64,000 nucleotides of DNA from Marivirga sericea (lineage in GTDB: Bacteria > Bacteroidota > Bacteroidia > Cytophagales > Cyclobacteriaceae). The notes below the pieces were generated by a model, which had not been told where the DNA came from, made no database searches, and saw only the letters and a program-made list of their open reading frames with translations. The stretch covers positions 1 to 64,000 of the forward strand of contig NZ_FXAW01000001.1 in assembly GCF_900177665.1 (NCBI RefSeq), given 5' to 3'. Positions 35,174 through 44,180 of this stretch are shown here, in pieces (position 1 is the stretch's first letter; each line of letters begins with the position of its first letter). The position numbers and the translations under genes were made by a program.

Positions 35174-36967
35174 ATGAAGAGCTTGAAATTAATACATAAA
35201 ATAGGGTTAATAGTTTTTACGATTGGTTTTCTTACTTATCTCTCTTTGTTTTTCTTGGGACAGTATCAATTAAATAAAATTGATTTGAAAGAAGCTGTAG
35301 GGGGCCAGACTTTTTCTGTAGTCGATAAATATGCTCAGCATATTTATGGAACCAAATATGATGATCAGTTTTCTTTTGTTAGTGATTTTAAAGCAATTTT
35401 AAGTCAAGCCAATGAAGAGATCAAATCAAAATTTGAAATTAGTAGTGATGTTGCTAGCAAAATTGCCAATTCAACTGAAGGCAATTCATTTCAGCAATCA
35501 GCAATAGAAAAAGTGATAGGCACTCCTACGGAAGAAGTGGCCCAATGGCAAATCAAACAGTTAACCGATTATACTGGCTGGATGGAAGGTAGAGAATATG
35601 AATCTGCGGAAGAATTGGTGACGCAGTTAGAAAAAGTTATCACTGATGTCAATAATTCGATTATTTCGCAGAAAGGCTTTAGTCAAGACAATATCAATAA
35701 TAAAGCATTTACGATCACTAAGCAATCAGAAGTTGGCCCTGTAGCTCAAAATCCATGGCTGTGGTTGTTACTAGCTATTGGTATACCTATCATTGGAGCA
35801 ATCATGTATTTATTACCAAGATTAAAGACACAGCATGCCGGAATCAAAAATGATGGTATATTTCATAGTGCTTTAAAAAACAGAGGCTGGATCGGTATTT
35901 TATTGGGTACATTCCTTATCAGCTTTTATGTGTTTCTTTACTGGTTTCCAGAATATATGACCTCCTGGATCGTAATGGTGGACCCAATCAGTAATATACT
36001 GAGTGGGAATCCTGCCAGTCAATGGTTTATGTATGGGTTTCTCTACACACTTGCCATTTTGGTGATGGGAATTAGGATGATCATTAAGTATAGACATAGC
36101 CCTTATCAAATGGTTCGGACTGTATCAGTTATGTTCTTTCAGTTAGCATTTGCCTTTGTTATTCCTGAAATACTCGTTCGATTGAATCAACCTTATATGG
36201 ATTTGAAAAATATGTGGCCTTTAGACTACAGCTTCTTTTTTGATTATCGATTAAACGAAATGGTTGAAGCAGGTACGATTGGCTTGTTTATGTTGGGTTG
36301 GGGAATAGCCTTATTTACATTGGGAGTTCCAATCTTCACCTATTTGTATGGTAAGCGATGGTACTGCAGTTGGGTATGTGGTTGTGGAGGCCTGGCCGAA
36401 ACTTTGGGAGATCCTTACAGACAATTGTCAGATAAGTCATTAGGGGCTTGGAAAATAGAAAGATGGTTAATTCATGGTGTTTTAGTTTTTGCAGTAGTGA
36501 TGACAGCTGCTGTTTTATATACTTATTTCACGGGTAGCTCTCAGCTTTTAGGAATGAACACTTATAATATCAGGGCGGTTTACGGTTTTGGAATTGGATC
36601 TATTTTTTCTGGTGTAATTGGTACGGGCTTTTATCCATTTATGGGAAACAGAGTATGGTGTAGATTTGGCTGTCCTTTAGCAGCTTATTTAGGCTTGGTT
36701 CAGCGATTCAAGTCCCGTTTTAGAATTACCACAAACGGTGGCCAATGCATTTCTTGTGGTAATTGCTCTACCTATTGTGAAATGGGTATTGATGTTAGAT
36801 GGTATGCGCAAAGAGGTCAAAATATTATCCGTTCTTCTTGCGTTGGTTGTGGAGTTTGCTCTTCCGTTTGTCCAAGAGGTGTTTTAAATCTTGAAAATAG
36901 AGATGAAAACGGAAGGTTTAATCAACCTTCTTTAGTTGGTAATGATAGTTTTGGGGTGCAGAGTTAA
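35174..36967 (+). CDS. Polytopic 4Fe-4S membrane protein (NapH/CcoG-like)
   Basis: The 597-residue protein has one N-terminal transmembrane helix, an extracytoplasmic region to about 190, and then about six further helices. A NapH/CcoG-like core carries CSWVCGCGG and CRFGCPLAAYLG. Near the C-terminus are two ferredoxin-type clusters, CISCGNCSTYC and CVGCGVCSSVCP. Such proteins move electrons across or along the membrane to periplasmic reductases or assembly factors. It is 8 bases downstream of the FAD oxidoreductase gene and both are surely one operon. The large N-terminal extension makes it different from standard CcoG. Confidence 0.85.
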   Translation: MKSLKLIHKIGLIVFTIGFLTYLSLFFLGQYQLNKIDLKEAVGGQTFSVVDKYAQHIYGTKYDDQFSFVSDFKAILSQANEEIKSKFEISSDVASKIANSTEGNSFQQSAIEKVIGTPTEEVAQWQIKQLTDYTGWMEGREYESAEELVTQLEKVITDVNNSIISQKGFSQDNINNKAFTITKQSEVGPVAQNPWLWLLLAIGIPIIGAIMYLLPRLKTQHAGIKNDGIFHSALKNRGWIGILLGTFLISFYVFLYWFPEYMTSWIVMVDPISNILSGNPASQWFMYGFLYTLAILVMGIRMIIKYRHSPYQMVRTVSVMFFQLAFAFVIPEILVRLNQPYMDLKNMWPLDYSFFFDYRLNEMVEAGTIGLFMLGWGIALFTLGVPIFTYLYGKRWYCSWVCGCGGLAETLGDPYRQLSDKSLGAWKIERWLIHGVLVFAVVMTAAVLYTYFTGSSQLLGMNTYNIRAVYGFGIGSIFSGVIGTGFYPFMGNRVWCRFGCPLAAYLGLVQRFKSRFRITTNGGQCISCGNCSTYCEMGIDVRWYAQRGQNIIRSSCVGCGVCSSVCPRGVLNLENRDENGRFNQPSLVGNDSFGVQS

Positions 36968-37010
36968 AGGAAGAAGAGTTTTCAGGAATTTTTAATTCTG
37001 TAATTTTGTA

Positions 37011-37035
37011 TTATATTTGTGATTTACAAATATAA
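37011..37035. promoter_or_regulatory. Palindromic operator of the toxin-antitoxin pair
   Basis: TTATATTTGT and ACAAATATAA form a perfect 10-bp inverted repeat around GATTT, ending 7 bases before the antitoxin ATG at 37043. It overlaps a TATATTTG -7-like box (37012-37019). Autoregulation by the ribbon-helix-helix antitoxin, as in other toxin-antitoxin systems, is the likely function. Confidence 0.65.
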
Positions 37036-37042
37036 AATAGAC

Positions 37043-37285
37043 ATGAATATAACAACAACACTTCCCAAACATGTCGTTGATTTATTGGCCAAAAAGGCTA
37101 ATGAACTCAATATGCCTAAGAATAAATTGATAGAAAAAGCTTTAACTGTCTATTTAGAAAACATAGAAAAGGCAGAGTATGCCAAATCCTACAAAATGGC
37201 AGGAGATGATCTTGATGTCATGATGGTTGCTGAAGAAGGTATGAATGACTACTGGAAACAGCTCAAAGATACTGACGAAGCATGA
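37043..37285 (+). CDS. Ribbon-helix-helix antitoxin
   Basis: From the ATG at 37043 the product has 80 residues. The N-terminal MNITTTLPKHVVDLLAKKA is a typical RHH DNA-binding strand and helix, and MPKNKLIEKALTVYLE is the second helix; the acidic C-terminus should wrap the toxin. A GTG at 37019 in the same frame lies inside the palindromic operator and is therefore unlikely as start. The stop overlaps the toxin ATG by four bases. Together they form a type II toxin-antitoxin operon. Confidence 0.88.
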   Translation: MNITTTLPKHVVDLLAKKANELNMPKNKLIEKALTVYLENIEKAEYAKSYKMAGDDLDVMMVAEEGMNDYWKQLKDTDEA

Positions 37286-37614
37286 AGCAGGCTGAAATTT
37301 GGAATGTGAACCTAAATCCTGTGAAAGGAAGTGAGCAAGCAGGATTTCGGCCTGTTGTCATTTTGAGTGGAAATTTGGCTAATGAATTTTTACGAACCAT
37401 AATAGTTTGTCCACTCACAACAAAAGTGAAAGGCTATAAAGGTAATCCTGTTTTAGAACCTGATATTAGAAACGGATTGAAGGAAAAGTCAGAGATTTTG
37501 GTTTTTCATATTCGCTCCATCTCAAAAGACCGATTTATTAATAAATTAGGGGAGGTTTCGACAGATTGCATGGAGCAAATGAAGAAGACATTGGGAGATA
37601 TTTTGAAGTACTAA
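37282..37614 (+). CDS. MazF/PemK family mRNA interferase toxin
   Basis: The 110-residue protein begins KQAEIWNVNLNPVKGSEQAGF followed by RPVVILSG, the MazF signature, and has TIIVCPLTTKVKG and SEILVFHIRSISKDRF in the expected places. MazF toxins cut RNA at short specific sites and halt translation until antitoxin is made again. It overlaps the antitoxin gene by 4 bases, which couples their translation. It is complete and shows no sign of decay. Confidence 0.93.
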   Translation: MKQAEIWNVNLNPVKGSEQAGFRPVVILSGNLANEFLRTIIVCPLTTKVKGYKGNPVLEPDIRNGLKEKSEILVFHIRSISKDRFINKLGEVSTDCMEQMKKTLGDILKY

Positions 37615-37623
37615 TCCACTTTT

Positions 37624-38616
37624 CTATCTCTCCAAAACCCCTTTAACAAAATCGCTCACCAAATAAGATAGTAGTTTCCCAGTACTATTATTTTTTAGAC
37701 CCGTTTCCAATTCTAATGCTGCTTCACAGAGATGGAAATAAGATGGATGCAAACTATGACCAGTTTTGTAGGCATAGTATCTGGCCTCGGTTGTAGAGAA
37801 TCCTGAGGGAGTCATAGCTGAACTTAAGACTCCTTCTATGCTGTCCATATCCAATTCAATTCCACAAGCCTTATTTTGGTTGAGTTGAATGAAATCATTT
37901 AGCGCATCTTCAAAAGTGATTTTCTTTCCTAAATAAATATCTTCCCAGAAATAGTAACGAATGCCTTTATGCATTGCCATTTCATTCAGCATGTTTTGGC
38001 TATTGTAATTTTCATGAAGACCCAAAACGCTGTAATCTGCCATATATCTTTCAGCTTTTGCCGTGCTAAATGGATTGCCGCTATGTCTGCCTTCCAAAGC
38101 TCTGAAATCCGCATGTGCGTCTAAATTCATCACGTTTATGGCCTTATTCTTTGCTAAGCTAACGCCTTTAATAATTGGGAAAGCATTGGCATGGCTACCT
38201 CCAATGACGATTGGTATTTTTCCTGCTTCTGTAATCCTCTGATTAAGCGGAAACACGGCATCATCAATCTGTGGCACTAATGCTCTGTAGTCTTCGGTAG
38301 ATTGAGCTGTTTTAGCTAAATCTTGAAAATTGAAATGGCCTAATAAGTGAATAGTTTCTCCGCTCAACTTTTCAGTGTGTTGTATATTGAGGAAAGCATT
38401 CAGAAAAGAATCCCAAGCGGTATGAGTGCCGCTTATTCCTAAATTTCCTTTTACACCAATCGATTCTTCAATTCCTAATAGAACAAATTTCGCAGTAGAA
38501 TTTTTAAAATCATTTCCATAGCTGATTGTCTCACCAATTTTAGTTTCCCCTTCTCTTGGCTTTAGGTAGCTATTTAAATCTTGTTCGTCAAAAAAATGAA
38601 AGTGATCTATATCCAT
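37624..38616 (-). CDS. hutG: Formimidoylglutamase (arginase family)
   Basis: The 330-residue enzyme splits N-formimidoyl-L-glutamate into glutamate and formamide, the last step of one histidine-degradation route. Arginase-family metal motifs are present: GGSHANAFP, NLDAHADFR and GIELDMDSI. It overlaps hutI by 10 bases, and the shared operon supports the assignment over arginase or agmatinase. The other hut genes (hutH, hutU) are not in the window. Confidence 0.9.
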   Translation of the reverse strand: MDIDHFHFFDEQDLNSYLKPREGETKIGETISYGNDFKNSTAKFVLLGIEESIGVKGNLGISGTHTAWDSFLNAFLNIQHTEKLSGETIHLLGHFNFQDLAKTAQSTEDYRALVPQIDDAVFPLNQRITEAGKIPIVIGGSHANAFPIIKGVSLAKNKAINVMNLDAHADFRALEGRHSGNPFSTAKAERYMADYSVLGLHENYNSQNMLNEMAMHKGIRYYFWEDIYLGKKITFEDALNDFIQLNQNKACGIELDMDSIEGVLSSAMTPSGFSTTEARYYAYKTGHSLHPSYFHLCEAALELETGLKNNSTGKLLSYLVSDFVKGVLER

Positions 38617-39833
38617 TCCCCTTTTATCATAACCTTTTCAATATTCTGAGAGCCAAATGCATAAGGCATATAGGCTAAAGAAGGAATATCCTTTGTCAGT
38701 ATCACGTTAGCTCTTTTTCCTTTGGTAATGGAACCGACCTCATTTTCAACTTCCATCGCAAAGGCTCCATTTAAAGTAGCTGCATTAAAAGCTTCCTCAG
38801 GTGTTATTTTCATTTGAATACAAGCAAGAGAAATCAATAATGGAATATTTCCGCTTGGTGAAGAGCCTGGATTATAATCTGTAGCCAAAGCAATAGCAGC
38901 ACCAGCATCAATTAATTCACGAGCTGGCGGATATCCCATTCTTAAAAAGAAGGCAGCAGACGGTAATAAAGTTGAAATAATATCATGCGTACCTAGTAAT
39001 TCAATTTCTTCCTTCCCTAATGTTTCTAAATGGTCAACTGATAAAGCATTGGTTTTAATTCCTAATTGCACTCCACCACTGTTATTCAATTGGTTGGCAT
39101 GTATTTTTGCTTTTAAGCCGTATTTTGCTCCCGCATTCAGCACTTGTTCACTTAATTTCTCATCAAAGAAGCCAGTCTCACAGAATACATCAATATAATC
39201 TGCTAATTTTTCTTCTGCAATAGCAGGCAACATTTCATCAATGATAAGCTTTATATAAGCTTCTTTATTTTCTTTGTAAGGCTCAGGAAATGCATGAGCA
39301 CCCAAAAAAGTGGATTTTACGGGGATATTAACAGACTCTTTTATTCTTCTAATAACCCGAAGCATTTTAAGCTCTGCTTCAAGACTCAAACCATAACCAC
39401 TTTTGATTTCCAAAGCCCCAGTTCCTAATTGCATTACTTCATTTACACGAACCATGGCTTGTTCAAATAGCTCGTCCTCGGAAGTCTTAGCCAATCTCTT
39501 CGCTGAATTCAAAATACCGCCACCTTTAGCCGCAATTTCAGCATAGCTTAATCCTTTGATTTTATGAACAAATTCATCTTCTCGGCTACCTGCAAAAACA
39601 ATATGCGTATGAGAATCGCAGAAAGCTGGCAAAACAGATTTTCCCTTGGCATCGAATAGTTCCTGATTTGGCTCAATATTCAATTCTTCCATTTTACCGT
39701 AATTCAAGATCTTACCGTTTGTTATTTCTAGGAAAGCATTGTCTATGAACGGTAATTCGCCTAGTGCATTTCCTCTTAATAGTTCAGTTTTTTCTCTGGT
39801 TCCAAAAAGTGTTTTGATGTTTGTTATGAGCAT
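38607..39833 (-). CDS. hutI: Imidazolonepropionase
   Basis: The 408 residues are an amidohydrolase-fold enzyme that opens 4-imidazolone-5-propionate to formiminoglutamate. The metal-binding HxH lies in FCDSHTHIVFAGSREDEF (about 67-84). AKGGGILNSAKRL, KSGYGLSLEAELKMLR, HANQLNNSGGVQLG and ALATDYNPGSSPSGN mark the remaining active site. It is the first gene of a hutI-hutG operon with a 10-base overlap. Downstream on the coordinate axis (39844 onward) begins the 7-bp repeat array. Confidence 0.95.
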   Translation of the reverse strand: MLITNIKTLFGTREKTELLRGNALGELPFIDNAFLEITNGKILNYGKMEELNIEPNQELFDAKGKSVLPAFCDSHTHIVFAGSREDEFVHKIKGLSYAEIAAKGGGILNSAKRLAKTSEDELFEQAMVRVNEVMQLGTGALEIKSGYGLSLEAELKMLRVIRRIKESVNIPVKSTFLGAHAFPEPYKENKEAYIKLIIDEMLPAIAEEKLADYIDVFCETGFFDEKLSEQVLNAGAKYGLKAKIHANQLNNSGGVQLGIKTNALSVDHLETLGKEEIELLGTHDIISTLLPSAAFFLRMGYPPARELIDAGAAIALATDYNPGSSPSGNIPLLISLACIQMKITPEEAFNAATLNGAFAMEVENEVGSITKGKRANVILTKDIPSLAYMPYAFGSQNIEKVMIKGEWI

Positions 39834-39843
39834 GGTTAAAAAG

Positions 39844-39876
39844 TAGGAAGTTAGAAGATGGAAGTCAGAAGTTGAG
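39844..39876 (+). repeat. 7-bp tandem array, left flank of four-helix-bundle gene
   Basis: Four units in strict 7-base register (TAGGAAG, TTAGAAG, ATGGAAG, TCAGAAG) plus a partial TTGAG follow the hutI start region. The consensus TTRGAAG equals, on the opposite strand, the array at 40368-40402. The two arrays thus form a degenerate inverted flank around the gene between them. Confidence 0.75.
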
Positions 39877-39877
39877 C

Positions 39878-40231
39878 CTATTTGATCTTACTTCGAAAAC
39901 TTACCATCATATTCATTAAATTATATGCTTGATTGTATTGAGTTTGAAATTGATTCCCGTCAATATACTTTCTTCTTTTCGCTTTATGTAAACAAGTTAC
40001 AACTTCTGCAAGAGATCGAATACTGTAGCTTAAAAATCTTTTATATTCTGGAGCAGATTGTAAAATTGAACCCTCAGAAATATTTAAAGCGATTGAGTCA
40101 GCTGCTCTTCGTACTTGGGAAGTGAGGTTGAATACTTCATCTTTTGGGAAGTTTTTTGACAAATTATGTAAGTCTTCACCAAAATCCATAGCGATATGCC
40201 ATATCCTAAGGTTCTCAAATTTAAAGCTCAT
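39878..40231 (-). CDS. Four-helix-bundle protein, S23/IVP-like
   Basis: The 117 residues match the bacterial S23 / 23S-rRNA intervening-sequence protein family: FENLRIWHIAMDFGEDLHNL, FPKDEVFNLTSQVRRAADSI, and ALNISEGSILQSAPEYKRFL. The family folds into a four-helix bundle that forms pentamers; in the Avd relative it aids diversity-generating reverse transcription, but most members have no known role. No rRNA and no reverse transcriptase is nearby. The gene stands alone between hutI and asnS, bracketed by inverted 7-bp arrays, which suggests a transferred cassette. Confidence 0.9.
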   Translation of the reverse strand: MSFKFENLRIWHIAMDFGEDLHNLSKNFPKDEVFNLTSQVRRAADSIALNISEGSILQSAPEYKRFLSYSIRSLAEVVTCLHKAKRRKYIDGNQFQTQYNQAYNLMNMMVSFRSKIK

Positions 40232-40367
40232 GGTTGAAATTTAATGTAAAATACTAAAGTATTAAATCATATTAATCCAACCAACTAAAAATGTAACTTC
40301 AATCCCTTCATATTATATGCAGATATTTCCAAAAATTAGCGTCTAAACCGGTCTGACCTTCGGTAAT

Positions 40368-40402
40368 GTCCTAACTTCCAACTTCGAGCTCCCAACTTCT
40401 AA
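40368..40402 (-). repeat. 7-bp tandem array, right flank of four-helix-bundle gene
   Basis: Five units in strict 7-base register (GTCCTAA, CTTCCAA, CTTCGAG, CTCCCAA, CTTCTAA on the plus strand) end 3 bases before the asnS stop codon. On the minus strand the consensus is TTRGAAG, the same unit as at 39844-39876. Confidence 0.75.
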
Positions 40403-40405
40403 CTC

Positions 40406-41857
40406 TTAGAACTCTGCGTTATCAGGTGTTCTCGGAAACGGAATCACATCCCTGATATTACCCATTCCCGTCACAAAAAGCATCAAGCGTTCGAAACCTA
40501 AGCCGAAGCCGCTGTGTGGAGCAGTACCGAATTTACGGGTGTCTAAATACCACCATAATTCATCCTCAGGAATGTCCATTTCTTTCATTCTTTGGGTCAA
40601 CTTATCCAATCTTTCTTCTCTTTGAGAACCGCCTACAATCTCTCCAATCCCAGGAAATAAAATATCCATAGCACCTACCGTTTTGTCATCATCATTCTGA
40701 CGCATGTAAAAAGCTTTGATGTCTTTCGGGTAGTCAAACAAGATAACTGGTTTCTTAAAATGCTTTTCAACTAAAAATCTTTCGTGTTCTGATTGTAAAT
40801 CTGCTCCCCAACCTTCGATTATGTAGTTGAATTTCTTCTTCTTATTGGGTTTGCTGTTTCTCAGGATTTCGATTGCATCCGTATAGCTTACTTTTTCAAA
40901 GTCATTTTCCAAAATAAACTTTAATCTTTCCATTAAGCCCATTTCCTGACGCTCATTCTGAGGTTTTTGCTTGTCCTCATCATCGGCTCTTTTGGCTAAG
41001 AAATCTAAATCGTCTTGACAGTTTTCTAAGGCATATTTTACCACATACTTCAGCATTTCTTCTGCTAAGGCCATGTTGTCATTCAAATCGTAGAATGCCA
41101 TTTCGGGCTCTACCATCCAGAATTCAGCTAAGTGACGGGTAGTATTCGAATTTTCCGCCCGGAAGGTTGGACCGAACGTATATATTTCACCCAATGCCAT
41201 AGCGCTCAATTCGCCTTCCAGCTGACCTGATACGGTGAGATTGGTTTCTTTCCCAAAGAAATCTTTTTTATAGTCCACTTTACCATCATCCGTCATTGGT
41301 ATTTTATCTAAATCGAAATTGGTCACATGGAAAGTTTCTCCAGCGCCTTCTGCATCATTTGCAGTGATGATTGGCGTATGTAAATTATAGAATCCTTTTT
41401 CATGGAAAAACTGATGGATCGCAAAAGCCAAAGAATGTCGGATTCTGAAAATAGCGCTAAAAGTGCTGCTTCGCATTCTGAGGTGTGCTTTTTCCCTCAT
41501 AAACTCCATTGAGTGTTTTTTAGGCTGCAATGGATATTTTTCAGCATCTGCTTTTCCTATAACCTCTATATTTTCTGCCAGAATTTCTACAGACTGACCA
41601 GCTCCTTTTGAGGCTACCACTTTTCCAATCACACTTAGTGCAGCACCAGTGGTAATATCTTTAATGATATTTTCTGAAATAATTTCTGGATCAGCTACGA
41701 TTTGGATGTTATTGATAGTAGAACCGTCATTAAGCGCAATAAAAAAAACAGGTTTTCCACCTCTTTTTGTTCTTACCCACCCTTTTACATTTGCCTGTTG
41801 TTCAGAAGCTTCACTAGCCAATAGTTTTTTGATTTTAACTCTTGCCGGAACAGTCAT
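40406..41857 (-). CDS. asnS: Asparaginyl-tRNA synthetase
   Basis: The 483-residue class II synthetase charges tRNA-Asn. An N-terminal OB-fold anticodon domain ([23 protein letters not shown], here in parts) precedes the catalytic domain. Motif 2 is [20 protein letters not shown], and motif 3 is [15 protein letters not shown] near the C-terminus. [16 protein letters not shown] is typical of AsnRS rather than AspRS. Length and motifs are complete. It is monocistronic and its 3' end touches a 7-bp repeat array. Confidence 0.97.
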   Translation of the reverse strand: MTVPARVKIKKLLASEASEQQANVKGWVRTKRGGKPVFFIALNDGSTINNIQIVADPEIISENIIKDITTGAALSVIGKVVASKGAGQSVEILAENIEVIGKADAEKYPLQPKKHSMEFMREKAHLRMRSSTFSAIFRIRHSLAFAIHQFFHEKGFYNLHTPIITANDAEGAGETFHVTNFDLDKIPMTDDGKVDYKKDFFGKETNLTVSGQLEGELSAMALGEIYTFGPTFRAENSNTTRHLAEFWMVEPEMAFYDLNDNMALAEEMLKYVVKYALENCQDDLDFLAKRADDEDKQKPQNERQEMGLMERLKFILENDFEKVSYTDAIEILRNSKPNKKKKFNYIIEGWGADLQSEHERFLVEKHFKKPVILFDYPKDIKAFYMRQNDDDKTVGAMDILFPGIGEIVGGSQREERLDKLTQRMKEMDIPEDELWWYLDTRKFGTAPHSGFGLGFERLMLFVTGMGNIRDVIPFPRTPDNAEF

Positions 41858-41978
41858 AAAATTATTGCGTTTATTTATATTAAAATTTAATTCGCCAAAA
41901 TTCGATATTATTGGCTTTTTATCAAAGATTTTATGTGGTTATAATCAATTTTTTAATGCTTAATTCGATAATTTAAAA

Positions 41979-41986
41979 TAAATTTG
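41979..41986 (+). promoter_or_regulatory. Possible -7 box of rpoN
   Basis: TAAATTTG fits the TAnnTTTG consensus 40 bases before the rpoN ATG. No convincing -33 TTTG partner is at 19-21 bases, so this remains tentative. Confidence 0.3.
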
Positions 41987-42025
41987 AGTTAAGATATCTG
42001 GCACAGTTTTTAGTGAAATAGAATT

Positions 42026-43456
42026 ATGCAAAAATTAGTACTTTCTCAATCTTTAGGACAGCGATTGTCACCTCAGCAAATTCAGTTTATAAAACTGTTG
42101 CAAGTACCTACTGCTGAGTTGGATACAAGAATTGAAGAAGAATTGGAAATCAATCCTGCATTAGAAGAAGGTAAGGAAGAGTCTGAAGAAGATAATTACG
42201 AAGAGGACTACGAAGAGGAAGCTACCGATGATTTTGATATAGAAGATTATCTTCATGATGATGAAGCGGGCTATAAAATGCAGGGTGACGGTAATGGTAA
42301 AGAAGAAGAGAATGAGATGCCCATTGCCATGGGAACTACTTTGAATGATCAATTAATGACTCAATTAGGCTATCTTGGCTTGGATGAACAACAATATAAA
42401 ATTGGGAAACAGCTGATAGGAAGTATAGAAAGTGATGGATATATTCGAAGAGAAATCAATGCAATTGTCAATGATTTAGCCTTTTCTCAAAATGTAAATA
42501 CTGATGAAGATGAGGTTGAAAGTGTTTTAACAAAAATTCAGGATTTTGACCCTGCAGGTATTGCGGCTCGAAACCTAGAAGAATGTCTTTTACTTCAGTT
42601 GGAGCGAAAATTTGATCAGTCAGAGGTTGTGAAATTGGCTTACCAAATCATCAGTGACTGCTTCGAGGAGTTTTCTAAGAAGCATTATGAAAAGATTGTC
42701 AAGAAACTCAATATTGATGATGAGTCGCTATTTAAAGATGCAATTGATACTATAAAACGTTTGAATCCTAAGCCGGGAGGTTCTGGCTCAGGAGCCGTGA
42801 AAACTCAGTTCTTGATGCCTGATTTTATTCTAACTAATCAGAATGGAGAACAATTGATCACCTTAAATTCCAGAAATGCACCAGACTTAAGGGTTAGTCC
42901 ATCTTATTCTGAAATGCTTAAAGCTTATGATAAGGGTGATAAAAAGGATAAGAAATTAAAAGAAACGGTTGGTTTCGTAAAGCAAAAGCTGGATGCTGCA
43001 AAGTGGTTCATTGATGCAATCAAACAAAGGCAATTTACTTTGTTAAATACAATGCAGGCTATTTTAGAATACCAATTTGAGTTTTTTAGAGAAGGCGATG
43101 AAAGTAAATTACGCCCGATGATCTTAAAGGACATAGCAGAGAAAATAGATATGGATATTTCAACTGTATCAAGGGTGGCGAATAGTAAATCTGTGCAAAC
43201 CGAATTTGGTATTTACCCATTAAAGTATTTTTTCTCGGAAGGAATTGCTACAGAGTCGGGAGAAGATGTAAGTTCAAGAGAAGTGAAAAATACTTTAAGA
43301 AGTTTTATCGACAAGGAGGATAAAAGTAAACCTCTTTCAGATGACAAACTGGAAAAATTATTAAAGGAAAAAGGCTATATGATTGCCCGTAGAACTGTTG
43401 CAAAATATAGAGAACAACTGAATATTCCTGTTGCACGATTAAGAAAAGAGTTATAG
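42026..43456 (+). CDS. rpoN: RNA polymerase sigma-54 factor
   Basis: The 476 residues have the three regions of RpoN. Region I (1-50) holds the Gln/Leu-rich activator-contact segment (LSQSLGQRLSPQQIQFIKLL). A very acidic region II spans about 50-90. Region III has the core-binding part, the helix-turn-helix (DIAEKIDMDISTVSRVANSK) and the RpoN box ARRTVAKYRE at 454-463, which reads the -24 element. Sigma-54 needs bacterial enhancer-binding ATPases; none is encoded in the window. The next gene begins on the last base of its stop codon. Confidence 0.96.
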   Translation: MQKLVLSQSLGQRLSPQQIQFIKLLQVPTAELDTRIEEELEINPALEEGKEESEEDNYEEDYEEEATDDFDIEDYLHDDEAGYKMQGDGNGKEEENEMPIAMGTTLNDQLMTQLGYLGLDEQQYKIGKQLIGSIESDGYIRREINAIVNDLAFSQNVNTDEDEVESVLTKIQDFDPAGIAARNLEECLLLQLERKFDQSEVVKLAYQIISDCFEEFSKKHYEKIVKKLNIDDESLFKDAIDTIKRLNPKPGGSGSGAVKTQFLMPDFILTNQNGEQLITLNSRNAPDLRVSPSYSEMLKAYDKGDKKDKKLKETVGFVKQKLDAAKWFIDAIKQRQFTLLNTMQAILEYQFEFFREGDESKLRPMILKDIAEKIDMDISTVSRVANSKSVQTEFGIYPLKYFFSEGIATESGEDVSSREVKNTLRSFIDKEDKSKPLSDDKLEKLLKEKGYMIARRTVAKYREQLNIPVARLRKEL

Positions 43457-44076
43457 TGAGTAAATTCTGGGCACAATTCATATCTGTTGTTTTTCAACCT
43501 CTCCTGATTCCTAGTTATATATTTCTAGGGATCTTATTTTTTCTTCCCTATAGTTTAAATATGACCGGAGATTTAGCTTGGCGTTTTATGTCGATGATTT
43601 TCATGACAACATTCCTTATTCCATTGATGGGGATATTGCTGCTGAAATTTACCAGAAATATTACGAATTTGAACATGGAAGATAGAAAGGAGCGCGTTTT
43701 CCCATTTCTATTCAATGCTATATTTTACGGAGCAACGACCTATCTTTTTTGGGAGAAATTCCGCTTTCCAAATTTAGTAACTGTAATTCTCCTGACTGTA
43801 ACCATAAGTATAGTCATCTTAACTATCATCACAATTTGGTGGAAAATTAGTGCTCATTCCATAGCAATCGCTGGTGCAACAGGTATTTATCTTGCACTCC
43901 TTTTAAAAACTGAGCCTTCTGATTTTTACTATGCTGTAGCTTTATGTTTTTTGTTTTGCGGTTTGGTCGGAAGCGCACGCTTGAAATTATCTGCTCATAA
44001 TAGTGCACAAGTTTGGGTTGGTTTCTTGATTGGGTTTTTCGTAAATTTCATCACAATTGCAGTATTCAATTATTAA
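43456..44076 (+). CDS. PAP2-like polytopic membrane protein
   Basis: The 206-residue product has six hydrophobic segments. The pattern KISAHSIAIAGATG followed about 40 residues later by RLKLSAHNSAQVWVG resembles the last two motifs of the PAP2 phosphatase family (S-x-H and R-x5-H), although the first motif (KxxxxxxRP) is represented only loosely by MEDRKERVFPF. The function could be lipid phosphate dephosphorylation. The start is a GTG that shares one base with the rpoN stop (TAGTG), so the two are translationally coupled. Confidence 0.65.
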   Translation: MSKFWAQFISVVFQPLLIPSYIFLGILFFLPYSLNMTGDLAWRFMSMIFMTTFLIPLMGILLLKFTRNITNLNMEDRKERVFPFLFNAIFYGATTYLFWEKFRFPNLVTVILLTVTISIVILTIITIWWKISAHSIAIAGATGIYLALLLKTEPSDFYYAVALCFLFCGLVGSARLKLSAHNSAQVWVGFLIGFFVNFITIAVFNY

Positions 44077-44180
44077 AAGATTGATTAGTAAATAAAAGAG
44101 TGTAATCACTATTTGATATTTAGTGTCAATTATTAAATATTTGTTGAATTAATGAGATTTCATATAAAGAATAACAAATA

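Noticed and set aside
40232-40367. Reverse transcriptase or template repeat of a diversity-generating element near the S23-like gene
   Set aside because: Neither a reverse-transcriptase frame nor a variable/template repeat pair is visible nearby.
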